A stretch of 64,000 nucleotides of DNA from Bradyrhizobium sp. JYMT SZCCT0428 (GTDB lineage: Bacteria; Pseudomonadota; Alphaproteobacteria; Rhizobiales; Xanthobacteraceae): the NCBI RefSeq assembly GCF_018131075.1, contig NZ_JAFCLS010000049.1, positions 1 to 64,000 on the forward strand, given 5' to 3'. Below are positions 1 through 7,866 of the stretch, in pieces. A program made the position numbers and the translations under genes. Under the pieces are notes generated by a model, which ran no database searches, had not been told where the DNA came from, and was given only the letters and a program-made list of their open reading frames with translations. Numbering within the stretch: the first letter of the stretch is position 1; every line of letters begins with the position of its first letter.

Positions 1-135
1 CTCGATCACGATGCCGCCAAGGGCGAGCTCAAGAAGCTGGTTCCAGAGGACGCGAAAGAGGCCAAAGGGCACGGCGTCCGCGCCAAGCGCTCCAAGTCGG
101 GCGCCATTAGTTTTGAACTTCAACCCGCCGAATAG
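1..135 (+). CDS. C-terminal end of an unidentified protein (partial)
   Basis: The window opens inside a reading frame that runs 44 codons to a TAG at 133-135. The visible tail is lysine-rich and ends in SFELQPAE. I do not recognise the family from this fragment. It lies 70 bp upstream of a small ORF and about 340 bp upstream of the ERF recombinase gene on the same strand, so it may belong to the same phage- or plasmid-derived recombination module. The frame is open from base 1 with GC-rich third positions, which supports coding. Confidence 0.5.
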   Translation, partial: LDHDAAKGELKKLVPEDAKEAKGHGVRAKRSKSGAISFELQPAE

Positions 136-204
136 CCGCCGCCGAGCTTTCCGATCGGGCGACGTTTTGGAAGCCGAAGCGAAGCCCTCGCAGTAGGTTG
201 GGAC

Positions 205-444
205 GTGGATGCGCCCATGCAGTCGCCCTTCGACTTTGCCCATCTCGACCCGTCCTGCGATCCCCCGGAGGAGTATGTCGCAGCCTTTGAGCTATTGGCC
301 GCATTCTGGTGCGAGCTGCGCGCATTCCGGTCCGCCTCCCCGCAGGATGCGTTTCTGAGCGACTTCTCCGCCCATCTGGAAACCGAGCTGGTCGCCGCCG
401 CTCTCGTGTTGGCGATTCAGGTCGAACTCCTAACCGCTCGCTAG
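205..444 (+). CDS. Small hypothetical protein upstream of ERF gene
   Basis: 79 codons from a GTG at 205; an in-frame ATG at 217 is an equally good start. The protein is acidic and mostly helical, with an Ala/Leu-rich C-terminus and no transmembrane segment or motif I recognise. It ends 30 bp before the ERF-family gene on the same strand, so the two are probably co-transcribed. Such small ORFs often accompany single-strand annealing proteins in mobile elements. Function unknown. Confidence 0.45.
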   Translation: MDAPMQSPFDFAHLDPSCDPPEEYVAAFELLAAFWCELRAFRSASPQDAFLSDFSAHLETELVAAALVLAIQVELLTAR

Positions 445-474
445 CGTCATGGCCTTTCTTCAACGGAGTTACCG

Positions 475-1599
475 ATGCAACATGCAAGCCAGTCGATCAG
501 CAACATAGGCGCCGCCCTCGCCAAAGCGCAGGCGGAAATCCAGAACCCGGAAAAGTCGCTGACGGCGACCATCCCTTCGGCATTCCCGCGAGAGGAGAGC
601 CGGACTTTTCGGTATGCCTCGCTGGCAAGTGGACTGGATATTGTCCGAAGATGCCTGAGCAAGCACGAGATCGCGACCGTCCAGGCCACGGCCATAGAGC
701 CGGAGACCGGTCTGATCAAGCTCACCACGACCCTTCTCCATGCTTCCGGCGAATGGCTGGCCTCGGACTGGCCGGTCTGTCCCGTCACCGAGACCGCGGC
801 CCCGCATCGGATGGGCTCCGCCCTCACCTATGCGCGGCGCTACGGACTCTTTACCCTGGTCGGGATCGCCGGCGACGACGATCTCGATGCACCCGACCCT
901 GGTCCCCAACCGGCGGATCCAGCCCCCACACACAGGCCGCCGCAATCCGGTACGAACGGCCAGACCCCGCCAGCTAGATCGTTCCAAGGCGCCCGCAAGC
1001 GCGCCGACGTTGCTCATGTCAGCGTCCTGCCGGCTGAAGCCTCGGCAACGCTGCGAGACCAGTTGCTTGCCGAGCTCGACGGGTTAGGGCTCAAGGACGA
1101 TCTGGACGCCTGGACGCTGCAAGCCTGGCCAAAAGCAAACTCCCTGACGCCTGCAGATGGCGACAAGGTCAGGGCGGTGTTTCAGGTCCGGCTCGCCCGC
1201 GGCGAGATGACGTCGGAGGCGGATACCGCGTCAGACAAACTGCGACAAGCCATGGCGACTCCAGAGGTCCGATCGCGCATCGACAAGAGCGTGCTAACCC
1301 TGCCGGAGACCAAACGGCAACGAGACCGGCAGCACCTGCGCTTTGTGGCTAGCCACCCCTGCCTTGTCTGCGGCCGCGAGCCGTGTGACCCACACCATTT
1401 GCGTTTCGCACAGCCCCGCGGGCTCGGCCAAAAGGTCAGCGACGAATTTACAGTGCCGCTGTGCCGGGCGCATCATCGCGAGCTGCACCGCGCCAGCAAG
1501 GAAAGAGATTGGTGGGTGACAGCCGGCCTGGAACCAGTCGGTTTGGCGCGCCAGCTTTGGCTGGAAACCCATCCGCTGCCTGTCGTTCCACCCGTTTAA
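475..1599 (+). CDS. ERF-family single-strand annealing protein with C-terminal HNH-like module
   Basis: 374 residues; the ATG follows a GGAG ribosome binding site. Residues about 1-140 match the ERF recombinase family (FRYASLASGLDIVRRCLSKH, then GSALTYARRYGLFTLVGI and GDDDLDAPD). These proteins anneal complementary single strands in phage and plasmid recombination. The middle (about 145-270) is a variable linker. Residues about 285-350 carry CLVCGREPCDPHHL and, further on, PLCRAHHRELH, a paired Cys/His pattern like the HNH/DUF968-type zinc nuclease fold. The length, well above the 200-odd residues of plain ERF proteins, reflects this fusion. The flanks are accessory DNA, so mobile-element origin is likely. 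The ERF call is firm; nuclease activity is inferred. Confidence 0.85.
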   Translation: MQHASQSISNIGAALAKAQAEIQNPEKSLTATIPSAFPREESRTFRYASLASGLDIVRRCLSKHEIATVQATAIEPETGLIKLTTTLLHASGEWLASDWPVCPVTETAAPHRMGSALTYARRYGLFTLVGIAGDDDLDAPDPGPQPADPAPTHRPPQSGTNGQTPPARSFQGARKRADVAHVSVLPAEASATLRDQLLAELDGLGLKDDLDAWTLQAWPKANSLTPADGDKVRAVFQVRLARGEMTSEADTASDKLRQAMATPEVRSRIDKSVLTLPETKRQRDRQHLRFVASHPCLVCGREPCDPHHLRFAQPRGLGQKVSDEFTVPLCRAHHRELHRASKERDWWVTAGLEPVGLARQLWLETHPLPVVPPV

Positions 1600-2073
1600 G
1601 AAGAATAATGAAAATCACCTGCTGCGCCGCCCAGTCGCATCGGCGAGTCGGGAAACAACATCCTTGATTCAACACAATCATCTGTTCGCCTATCGACGAG
1701 CTTGGCCATGTGTTACCTGCCTATTGCGCTTCTTGTCCTCGCACTCTTTGCTAATTCGAGTAACGGATTTCAGACTGGTATCGCACTTACACGGGCCTCT
1801 GATCTGCCTAGCTGCTCTCCCGAGCCGAGTAGACGCTGAGCGCGATGGCAGGTCTCCGTGATCACCCGTAGATGATTCATCCAAGTCGATGCGGTCACGG
1901 GTAAATTGCTGCGGACCGCTTGTCGGTTGTCCCATCTCAAGCTGAGCGAGCGATTGGACGATCGAGAGCCCTAGCGCCACCCCGCTAAGTCCACACAGCG
2001 TACCTCACGGGCGCTTTCGCGTGCGCCCAGGTTGCGATACGATGCCTTCGGCTTGTTGAGCTAAGGCCCAAGG
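1600..2073. other. Gene-free stretch
   Basis: No convincing gene in either strand. A minus-strand reading near 1920-1985 gives ALGLSIVQSLAQL, which resembles the G2 box of histidine-kinase ATPase domains. It lacks the rest of the domain and is at best a scrap of a decayed kinase. Confidence 0.3.
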
Positions 2074-2376
2074 ATGATCAGCTGGCGATTTGCTGTTCCG
2101 ACCGTTCTAGGCGCAGCTGCCCTTGCAGCCTGGATCACCTACGTCGTTTTCCCGATCTCGCCGCCGCTCAGCGAAGAAATTCGCCGAATGCCGACTGTGT
2201 CTGAAGCGACAGGTGATCAGGATCTAGCGGCGTCTGAAGACGAGGTGTTCGCCTACCAACGAGCCGCGGAGGCTATCCTAAAGCGAAATCCGAATGCGAA
2301 GGCGTCGGCCGACGAGCTCCCACTGATCACCGGCCGTATCCCGCTGCCAAAGCCGCGCCCCCTGCCGCGACCCTGA
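2074..2376 (+). CDS. Hypothetical protein with N-terminal membrane anchor
   Basis: 100 residues. Residues about 7-28 form one hydrophobic helix (VLGAAALAAWITYVVF) after a short basic start, so it is probably an inner-membrane anchored protein with a soluble C-terminal part. The tail is proline-rich with alternating Lys/Arg-Pro. An AAGG lies immediately before the ATG. No family recognised. It stands alone, with gene-poor DNA on both sides and a tiny convergent membrane ORF just downstream. Confidence 0.5.
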   Translation: MISWRFAVPTVLGAAALAAWITYVVFPISPPLSEEIRRMPTVSEATGDQDLAASEDEVFAYQRAAEAILKRNPNAKASADELPLITGRIPLPKPRPLPRP

Positions 2377-2379
2377 GGG

Positions 2380-2469
2380 CTATTTCCAAGATCGATACGC
2401 GTCCAACGCGTGAGCGACAAGAACGCCGACGCTGAGAATTACTAAAAATACTGCAACAGCCTCGAGCAT
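2380..2469 (-). CDS. Tiny single-pass membrane protein (29 aa)
   Basis: 29 codons on the minus strand, from ATG at 2469 to TAG at 2380-2382. An AGGA sits about 8 bases upstream of the ATG. The peptide is one hydrophobic helix (EAVAVFLVILSVGVLVAHAL) followed by DAYRSWK, a pattern I associate with small membrane proteins that recur in Bradyrhizobium genomes. It converges on the gene ending at 2376 with 3 bp between the stop codons. Function unknown. Its length makes the call uncertain, but the ribosome site and hydrophobic profile support it. Confidence 0.45.
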   Translation of the reverse strand: MLEAVAVFLVILSVGVLVAHALDAYRSWK

Positions 2470-2896
2470 GGGCGATCCTAGGACAGCTCAAGTAAGCAAC
2501 TCCGCGAGTTGCACAGTCAATGAATCGTTTGTCACGCGCAGTTCTCGGCGCGAGTGGGGATTCTGAGCAACGGGAGACCCGGTTCCAGCATTAACCGGCC
2601 GTAACGCTCCACAGGTATCTCAGGCCGCTCTAACTAGCCGCGCAACGCGTCGATGGTCATGAGGCCAGATCCCTATGACCGGTTGCGCGACTTGCAGCCA
2701 GGCTAACCCCGTTTAAAATGGTCGCAACGAAACTCGCCTGTTAAGCTTGATGTCCGCGTTACGTGTTAATTTTGGAACCGCAAAGCCCACTTAAGGAAAG
2801 GCGGCGCGACACCGACGCGGGTCGCCTTGGCATCGATGACGTTCAACGTGCAAAGGCTGCGTTTCGTGGTACGTTGAACAGGCGCTTGAGGTGACG
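2470..2896. other. Gene-free stretch
   Basis: No supported gene on either strand. The stretch presumably holds the promoter for the beta-flower gene that begins at 2897, but I could not pick convincing -35/-10 boxes. Confidence 0.3.
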
Positions 2897-3103
2897 ATGG
2901 ACGGAAAAATATTCAACAGCGAAGGACAGTACGTCGCTGTCTTCCGCGCAAACGAGATTTATAACCTATCCGGACAGAAGCTGTATGACCTCCGTATTCA
3001 AAAGATCTACAAACCAACGGGCGAATTCGTCGGACACCTTAACTCTGCCGGTGCTGACAAACGGCTCGACAAATCGAGCGACCGATTGTTTCCCAAACTC
3101 TAG
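2897..3103 (+). CDS. 4-fold beta flower-type small protein
   Basis: 68 residues from ATG 2897, preceded by GAGG at 5-6 bases; a GTG six bases earlier is a poorer start. The chain is a run of short G-x-x-V/Y-x-x-L strand repeats (IFNSEGQYVAVFRANEIYN, LSGQKLYDL, YKPTGEFVGHL). This is the signature of the small 4-fold beta flower family common in Bradyrhizobium. Family function is not established. It stands alone in accessory DNA. The C-terminal 15 residues are charged and look disordered. Confidence 0.65.
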   Translation: MDGKIFNSEGQYVAVFRANEIYNLSGQKLYDLRIQKIYKPTGEFVGHLNSAGADKRLDKSSDRLFPKL

Positions 3104-3901
3104 ATTATTCTCTCCCCGCTGGTCGAGCTGGGCTGAAGGCGACGGGGAAACGAGCAACCAATGACACGAGAGCGGTGGGTTCGGATGTACGCAAATCACC
3201 TTGCCCTCATGGTGCGAGGGAGCGTGGGCGCGTTCAAGTTGGTTGCGGCGCAATAACATGCGCGGTTCAGTCGGAAAGAAACGAGAGATCGGCACGATCG
3301 TTCCGTCGACACACTTAGACGCGCGATCGAACGGTACGGCGAGCGGATACTGCGGAATGTGAAACTGGGCGGGGCTGAAGGCGAAATGAGCGATCGGGCT
3401 ATTCTGATCGTTGGTGGCCTGCTCATCCTTTGCGCCGGGATAGCATATCTGACCGCGACGATCGTTTGGCCCGGCTGATGGTCTGGACGCCTATATCCGT
3501 TCAAGCTCGGGGCAGCTTGTGGTTCGCCTCAAGAAACCGCGCCAGCGCCGGCTCTGAATCAAATACCCCTGCGGCGAAACAATAGGTAGCCAAGCTTATC
3601 TCGGGGCGGCTTTCGCGCGCGCGCTAATTAGGTGCGACCCGATCTGAGACTCCCGAAGGGTTATGGTTGGCCTTTTTACTAAAGCCGCCGTGCGTCCGGA
3701 AACCGATAGCCCTAGGAGATTAACCCGCTGCACCGACATTCAGGTTAACAGCGGACTCAAAGTCGGACATCTAGCCATGTCCCCTTCGTGCTAGTACCGT
3801 CGTGATATACGAACCTGCCTTCACCCTGGTTCGAAACCAGGCGGTGGCTCGCCCTTATCGGAGCGGTCATCCTTTTTCCATTTATCGTCAAAGTTGAATT
3901 T
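3104..3901. other. Mostly gene-free stretch
   Basis: Apart from one tiny ORF at 3386-3478 I see no supported gene. An intergenic decamer (minus-strand TAACCCTTCG at 3654-3663) recurs at 46971-46980, and related 11-mers lie at 14015 and 22081; see findings. Confidence 0.3.
3386..3478 (+). CDS. Tiny single-pass membrane protein (30 aa)
   Basis: 30 codons, ATG to TGA, with a purine-rich AAGGCGAA just upstream. The product is a single hydrophobic helix (ILIVGGLLILCAGIAYL) with a charged SDR N-terminus and a short polar tail. This resembles other one-helix peptides in this window (2380, 8856, 12348, 63535). No function can be assigned. The ORF is too short for statistical coding evidence, so the call rests on the hydrophobic profile and ribosome site. 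Confidence 0.35.
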   Translation: MSDRAILIVGGLLILCAGIAYLTATIVWPG

Positions 3902-4852
3902 ATGATTCCCGTCAGGGCAGATTCTACCCGACTCGCTTTCGACCGCGCCAGCGGCGCCATTGAGGGAGCCGGCATTCGTGAAAAGGCCCTTATCATGGCG
4001 TTCCAGGCTGGGGCGCGCATCTCCTCGTCATGGGCCCACCGGGGTTTCGGCGTCGGCTGCCGGGCATTGCGTCCGACGGTGCCGAACCGAGACATGTACG
4101 TCCGCCTCAACGAGGATGCCGTATTCGCCTTTCCATTCGGTGACGAATACTGGAGCACGATCCTCGATCGCAAGTACGTCTACGAGCTCGACATCGACTT
4201 GTTCTTGCGCGGCATCTCCGACACCGACTACGTGCTGCTCGACTGTGGCGCCAACTACGGTTACTGGTCGACGCTGGTGTCGAGCCGCCCCTACGGCTCC
4301 CGCCGCGCTATCGCTATCGAGCCTTCCTCCTCCAACTACGCTTACTTACGCCGGAACGCCGTCGTCAATGGCGACCGTTTCGAGACGATCAAAAGCGCGA
4401 TCGGCGAGACATCGGGCACTGCCTACCTTTCCGGCCGCAAGCACGCATCGATGACCATCGTCGACCATGGCGAGGGCGGCGACGCTGTCGCCATGGAATC
4501 TCTGGACGATCTGATGGACCGAATGGATCTGTCGACAAAGCGTCTTGTGTTAAAGCTCGATGTCGAGGGCGTCGAAATCGGTGCCATGATCGGAGCGGCG
4601 CGGTTGCTCAAGACCGATTGCGTGGTGATCTGCGAAGACCACGGTAGCGATCCGCTCCACGCGGTTTCCAAGCACGTCCTGAACCACACCGACATGCAAC
4701 TGTTCTGCTACGATCCCGATGCAGGACGCTATATCCACCTGAAGAACACATCGCCACTCGACCGCATCAAGAAGGCCGTCAACCGCGGCTACAACGTGCT
4801 TGCGACCTCAAGTCTCTTCTGGGAAGCTCGTATTCTCGCGTCCTCGACATGA
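3902..4852 (+). CDS. FkbM-family methyltransferase
   Basis: Up to 316 residues. The SAM-binding core starts at about residue 112 with VLLDCGANYGYWS (motif I), followed by AIAIEPSSSNYAYLRRN (acidic end of strand 2). Further on come VLKLDVEGVEIGAM and CVVICEDHG, all typical of FkbM O-methyltransferases that modify sugars or small metabolites. The N-terminal 60 residues are weakly conserved, and ATG 3995, which has an AAGG ahead of it, may be the true start. A second copy of the 3' two-thirds lies at 9089-9651 and is frameshifted. The gene stands alone; a link to surface polysaccharide methylation is only suggested by the EPS locus 10 kb away. Confidence 0.8.
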   Translation: MIPVRADSTRLAFDRASGAIEGAGIREKALIMAFQAGARISSSWAHRGFGVGCRALRPTVPNRDMYVRLNEDAVFAFPFGDEYWSTILDRKYVYELDIDLFLRGISDTDYVLLDCGANYGYWSTLVSSRPYGSRRAIAIEPSSSNYAYLRRNAVVNGDRFETIKSAIGETSGTAYLSGRKHASMTIVDHGEGGDAVAMESLDDLMDRMDLSTKRLVLKLDVEGVEIGAMIGAARLLKTDCVVICEDHGSDPLHAVSKHVLNHTDMQLFCYDPDAGRYIHLKNTSPLDRIKKAVNRGYNVLATSSLFWEARILASST

Positions 4853-4962
4853 GGAGATCGCGATCCGGACGCGACCACCACGACAAGCTGTAGGTCAGTG
4901 ACATCTAGGTCCCCAACTGCTTGTTAATTTGCACCCGGCACCGCGCCGCGCTTCAATAGCGC

Positions 4963-5091
4963 ATGCCCGACCTCACCCGCCGCCCTCACCCCGAACGCTC
5001 CGACACTTGGCACGTCTTCTATGGTGACGCAGGTCGGCACGATGGCGGTCCAAAGCCGAACGAAAGCGGCGGCAAATTGCCGAGCAATTGA
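4963..5091 (+). pseudogene. Remnant of a conserved Bradyrhizobium hypothetical protein
   Basis: ATG 4963 begins MPDLTRRPHPERSDTWHVFY, which resembles the N-terminus of a hypothetical protein I recall as widespread in Bradyrhizobium. After YGD the expected VGTMA continues only in the next frame (about 5027-5045), so there is a frameshift. The original frame stops at 5091 after 42 codons and the rest of the protein is missing. This is read from memory of the family and would need a search to confirm. Confidence 0.4.
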
Positions 5092-5260
5092 TGGCGTCAC
5101 CCAAATCTCAATTGTGGGTTACCTGAAAAACCGACGAAATTGACGGACAAGCAAAATTAGTCGGCGACGGATTTATCCTAAACAATTTTTGTGTCGGTTT
5201 CGGCTTCGTAAGCTCCTGTTGTCCACGAAACAAATCGTGGACGACAACGGAGTACACGGA

Positions 5261-5459
5261 ATGAATGAAAACTACTCATTGATTACCCGTGAAGGACTTT
5301 CGATCTCGGAAGTCCTGCGCGATGGCTGGGATTGGCCGAACCAAACTTTATCAAGCTATCACCGAGGGGAGCCTTAAGGCTCGCAAGTGCGGAAAGCGCA
5401 CGCTCGTCCTGCGCGAAGATTTGCGAGGATTCCTCGCAGCACCGCTCGATGCCGCGTGA
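5261..5459 (+). pseudogene. Frameshifted excisionase-like helix-turn-helix protein
   Basis: ATG 5261 starts MNENYSLITREGLSISE. The frame then shifts by one base near 5310-5320, and the continuation reads AMAGIGRTKLYQAITEGSLK followed by ARKCGKRTLVLREDLRGFL, ending at TGA 5457-5459. That is the winged-HTH layout of excisionase/MerR-like DNA-binding proteins of integrated elements, with the recognition helix in GIGRTKLYQAI. An extra C in the GTCCTGC stretch explains the shift. It is either a real inactivating mutation or a sequencing error. It heads a run of element-type genes that are also broken, which favours decay. Confidence 0.6.
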
Positions 5460-5489
5460 CGCGTCCGTTTATGAAAAAACCTCAGAGCG

Positions 5490-5732
5490 GTGGTCAAGAC
5501 CGCTCCAAGGTTATCGCCAAAACCCCTCTTGCAAAGGAACTCTGACAATGAAGTCTCTACCACACTGTCGAAGGCAACACCACTTTCCAGACCTATTTGG
5601 GCCGCCAATCGGGCCGGTGCCTTTCCAGACTATCGCGTCCGGTGGGTTGCCAGTCGGTGCAGGGTTTCCCTCGCCACTGCCGAAACCATCATCGCCAATG
5701 CGGGCTTCGCGGACGGGGAGCGCCGCCGATGA
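5490..5732 (+). CDS. Small conserved element-associated hypothetical
   Basis: 80 codons from GTG 5490; the conserved-looking part is the second half (RPIWAANRAGAFPDYRVRWV, then SLATAETIIANAGF), so the real start may be later. Its TGA (5730-5732) overlaps the ATG of the next gene (5729) as ATGA, which suggests translational coupling. Its position between an excisionase-like and a winged-helix gene resembles small cargo ORFs of Bradyrhizobium integrative elements. Function unknown. Confidence 0.45.
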   Translation: MVKTAPRLSPKPLLQRNSDNEVSTTLSKATPLSRPIWAANRAGAFPDYRVRWVASRCRVSLATAETIIANAGFADGERRR

Positions 5733-6133
5733 TTCTGATCGTAAAAGCACAAATCGGCAAAGCTGGACCCGTGGTGACCGTGCGCGGACGCGACGCATGG
5801 GCACTGCTGGAACTGAAGGCCGCGCATGACAACGGATGCACTCCGATCGATCATCCGGGGCCACGCTGGAGCGGCTATGTCCACAAGCTCCGAAAGGCCG
5901 GAATTTTCATTGAGACGATTCGCGAAGCACACGACGGCCCGTTCTCAGGGCAACAACGTCGTTATGTGCTTCGGAGCCTGATTGCTATTTTCGAAATGAA
6001 GGGCGGCAAGTGTGATAGCGGTTGCTGGCCCACGAAGCGTCACTGGCGGGACTTCGGTCCCGCCCGTACTCCGAACCCCGTCGGAAGCCGCGAACAATCA
6101 CGAACGGGGTTCTGGCGCGTGTGGAGGGTGGTC
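5729..6133 (+). CDS. Winged-helix domain protein, read through into the next gene
   Basis: ATG 5729 overlaps the previous stop. Residues about 15-90 (VTVRGRDAWALLELKAAHDN, GPRWSGYVHKLRKAGIFIET, SGQQRRYVLRSLI) form the winged-helix domain found in element-borne regulators. Such proteins normally end soon after this domain. Here the frame runs on without a stop through an Arg/Pro-rich stretch into the start of the neighbouring HTH gene at 6134, so the native stop seems to have been lost. I end the feature at the neighbour's start; the open frame itself extends to 6448. Confidence 0.5.
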
Positions 6134-6650
6134 ATGCTGAAACGCCGTAGAATGAACAAGCGGATCGATGCGCCGCATGTCAGGTTCTATGACTGGCTCC
6201 TGACGTCGCCAGCGTATCTTTCCTTCGGTTGCCCGGCGCGAGCCGTGCTGATCGAACTTACGAGACTCTACAAGGGCAACAACAATGGCCAACTTGGCTT
6301 ATCCGTTCGCCGAGCTTCCGAGCGTTGCAATGTCGCGCGGGGAACGGCCCAGCGTGCCTTGCCGAACGTCAGGAGCGCGCGTTCATTGAACTGGTCACAA
6401 GGGGCGCGTTCCGTCGCAAGTCACCACATGCCAGCGAATGGCGCCTGACGTTCCACACCTGCGACGTACCGGCCAGTTGCCGAGCAAGGCGTTCATGCGA
6501 AAAACAAAACGCGGTATCAAAATATCCCGTCGCGGTATCAAATCAGAGCAAGCGCGCTGCATGAAACAACGCGAAAACGACCTCACGGTGCTTTCAATTG
6601 GTACCGTGAGGGCAACTTTCGCGACGTTCCCGGTATCATCTAGGGCACAC
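6134..6650 (+). pseudogene. Helix-turn-helix replication/plasmid-type protein, two frameshifts
   Basis: Starts MLKRRRMNKRIDAPHVRFYD, then WLLTSPAYLSFGCPARAVLI and an HTH around SVRRASERCNVARGTAQRAL. The expected continuation (ERAFIELVTRGAFRRKSPHA, then SEWRLT) is found one frame over from about 6365. The next piece (RTGQLPSKAFMRKTK) is in a third frame from about 6460. Two indels therefore disrupt one ancestral gene of about 170 codons. The family is an HTH protein I associate with integrated elements and plasmids of Bradyrhizobium. The same block contains another frameshifted gene (5261). Confidence 0.6.
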
Positions 6651-6711
6651 ATATAGTCTCAACCTCCTGAAACGGTTGCGGATCCGCGTCACCGTTCAGG
6701 TCCCAAGGCGA

Positions 6712-7032
6712 TCAGCCTGATTTCAACCGCACAGCTCCTTCATTCCGGCGCATCGTGACATGCAACTGGAAGCCCATCGCATCGAGTACCCTAAAAATTG
6801 TCATGAAGTTCGGTTTTTGTGGATCGCGTGCAAACGCACGATGAATGCTTGTCCTCGCAATCCCAGATTTCTCCGCAAGATGAGAAATGTTGTAAAGGTG
6901 GGTGGCCGCGCCAATGGCGTGACAAATTTCGGCGACATCCGATTTCTTTAAAGCTTCATTTATGAGATCGGCAGCCGCGCGTCGCGAAGCCGGCTGTGGT
7001 CGAGTTAGGCACCTGATCGATTTTTTGGGCAT
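6712..7032 (-). CDS. Antitoxin-like XRE-type HTH regulator (orphan)
   Basis: 106 residues; RBS AGAGGG 6 bases before ATG 7032. The region about 20-100 (ADLINEALKKSDVAEICHAI, HLAEKSGIARTSIHRAF, TIFRVLDAMGFQLHVTMRR) fits the addiction-module antidote family with a Cro/XRE-like HTH (ISHLAEKSGIARTSIHRAFA). The family usually pairs with a HigB/RelE-type toxin, but I see no toxin-sized ORF on either side (the neighbours are a decayed HTH gene and an outer-membrane protein). It may be an orphan antitoxin or simply a regulator. Confidence 0.65.
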   Translation of the reverse strand: MPKKSIRCLTRPQPASRRAAADLINEALKKSDVAEICHAIGAATHLYNISHLAEKSGIARTSIHRAFARDPQKPNFMTIFRVLDAMGFQLHVTMRRNEGAVRLKSG

Positions 7033-7050
7033 GTAATCCCTCTAATAAAA

Positions 7051-7074
7051 TAGGCCGGCATTTCTGCCGGCCTA
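7051..7074 (-). terminator. Rho-independent terminator of the outer-membrane protein gene
   Basis: A perfect 10-bp inverted repeat (TAGGCCGGCA / TGCCGGCCTA) with a 4-base loop. On the minus strand it is followed by TTTTATTA, a T-rich tail. It lies 31 bp downstream of the stop of the beta-barrel gene (7105) and upstream of the HTH gene, so it should end the leftward transcript. Confidence 0.75.
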
Positions 7075-7104
7075 CTTTACTGGAGACGATGTGATTGGGC
7101 GAGG

Positions 7105-7866
7105 TCAGTATCTCGCTGCGACCGGAGCGCCGTAGCCGCCGAAGCGATAATTCAGGCGCAGGGTGACCATATCCACGTCTTGGCTGATCCGGTTATTGAC
7201 GAAAGCGGCGGGAACCGCTGCAGCCGTGAACGTATTGTTGGCATCACCCATGAAAAGATGGTTGTACTCGACACCGAACGACCAGTTTGGCGTGAAGCCG
7301 TACTCTAATCCGACACCCACCGTGCCGCCCCAGCGGGTCGCGCTGGCTGAGGCCAGTTCAGTACCGAAAACGTTCTCGAGGATGCTAAAGCGGTTGCTCG
7401 TCACCGCCGCGCCACCCTTTACGTAGAACAGCGCTTGGTTCCAGGCGTAGCCGATCTGGCCGGTAAAGAGGCCGATGCCATCGGTTTGGGTGCGCGTGGA
7501 GAACAGGGGATTGATGAGGCTGATGCGCTGGTTGCTAAAATCCGCCCAGTCGCCCTGAGCTTCCAGGCCGAACACCCAGGTGCCCGACTGCCAACGATAA
7601 CCGATCTGACCGCCGACGAGACCCCCGGACCGTTCGCGGCAGCCGCTCGCAACGGCAAAGCCGGTCACGTCAACGACATCCCAACAGTTGCTGCTCTGCC
7701 CCCAACCGCCATTGCCGCCGATATAGAAGCCGGTCCAGTCGTAAATCGGGGCCACCATCGGAGGCGGTGCCTTGGTATATGGCCGAGCGGCCATATCAGC
7801 TGCAGTAGCGGGAGCGCCCATTCCGAGAGCAAGCAAACCAACCGTTCCGAGCAAAAACTTTTTCAT
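7105..7866 (-). CDS. Outer-membrane beta-barrel protein (Omp25/RopB-like)
   Basis: 253 residues. A lysine-led signal peptide (MKKFLLGTVGLLALGMGAPA) ends at ATAA, near residue 22. Next is the Pro-rich PYTKAPPPMVAPIYDWTGFY segment that starts Bradyrhizobium/Rhizobium porin-like 8-strand barrels. The rest alternates Gly/aromatic strands (YIGGNGGWG, GGLVGGQIGYRW, GVEYNHLFMG), and the last strand ends near RLNYRFGGY with a short tail. Length and pattern fit the small Omp25/Omp31 group. An RBS (GGGGATTGAG) precedes the ATG and a terminator follows. It is likely monocistronic and located in the outer membrane. Confidence 0.88.
   Translation of the reverse strand: MKKFLLGTVGLLALGMGAPATAADMAARPYTKAPPPMVAPIYDWTGFYIGGNGGWGQSSNCWDVVDVTGFAVASGCRERSGGLVGGQIGYRWQSGTWVFGLEAQGDWADFSNQRISLINPLFSTRTQTDGIGLFTGQIGYAWNQALFYVKGGAAVTSNRFSILENVFGTELASASATRWGGTVGVGLEYGFTPNWSFGVEYNHLFMGDANNTFTAAAVPAAFVNNRISQDVDMVTLRLNYRFGGYGAPVAARY

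Noticed and set aside
309..1087. Long alternative frames overlapping the ERF gene on both strands
   Set aside because: Arg/Pro/Ser-rich shadow frames of a high-GC gene; no domain or ribosome site.
1690..1980. Minus-strand ORF beginning MALGLSIVQSLAQLEMG, like a histidine-kinase G2 box
   Set aside because: Only about 15 residues resemble the kinase; the rest has no similarity and no kinase gene is nearby.
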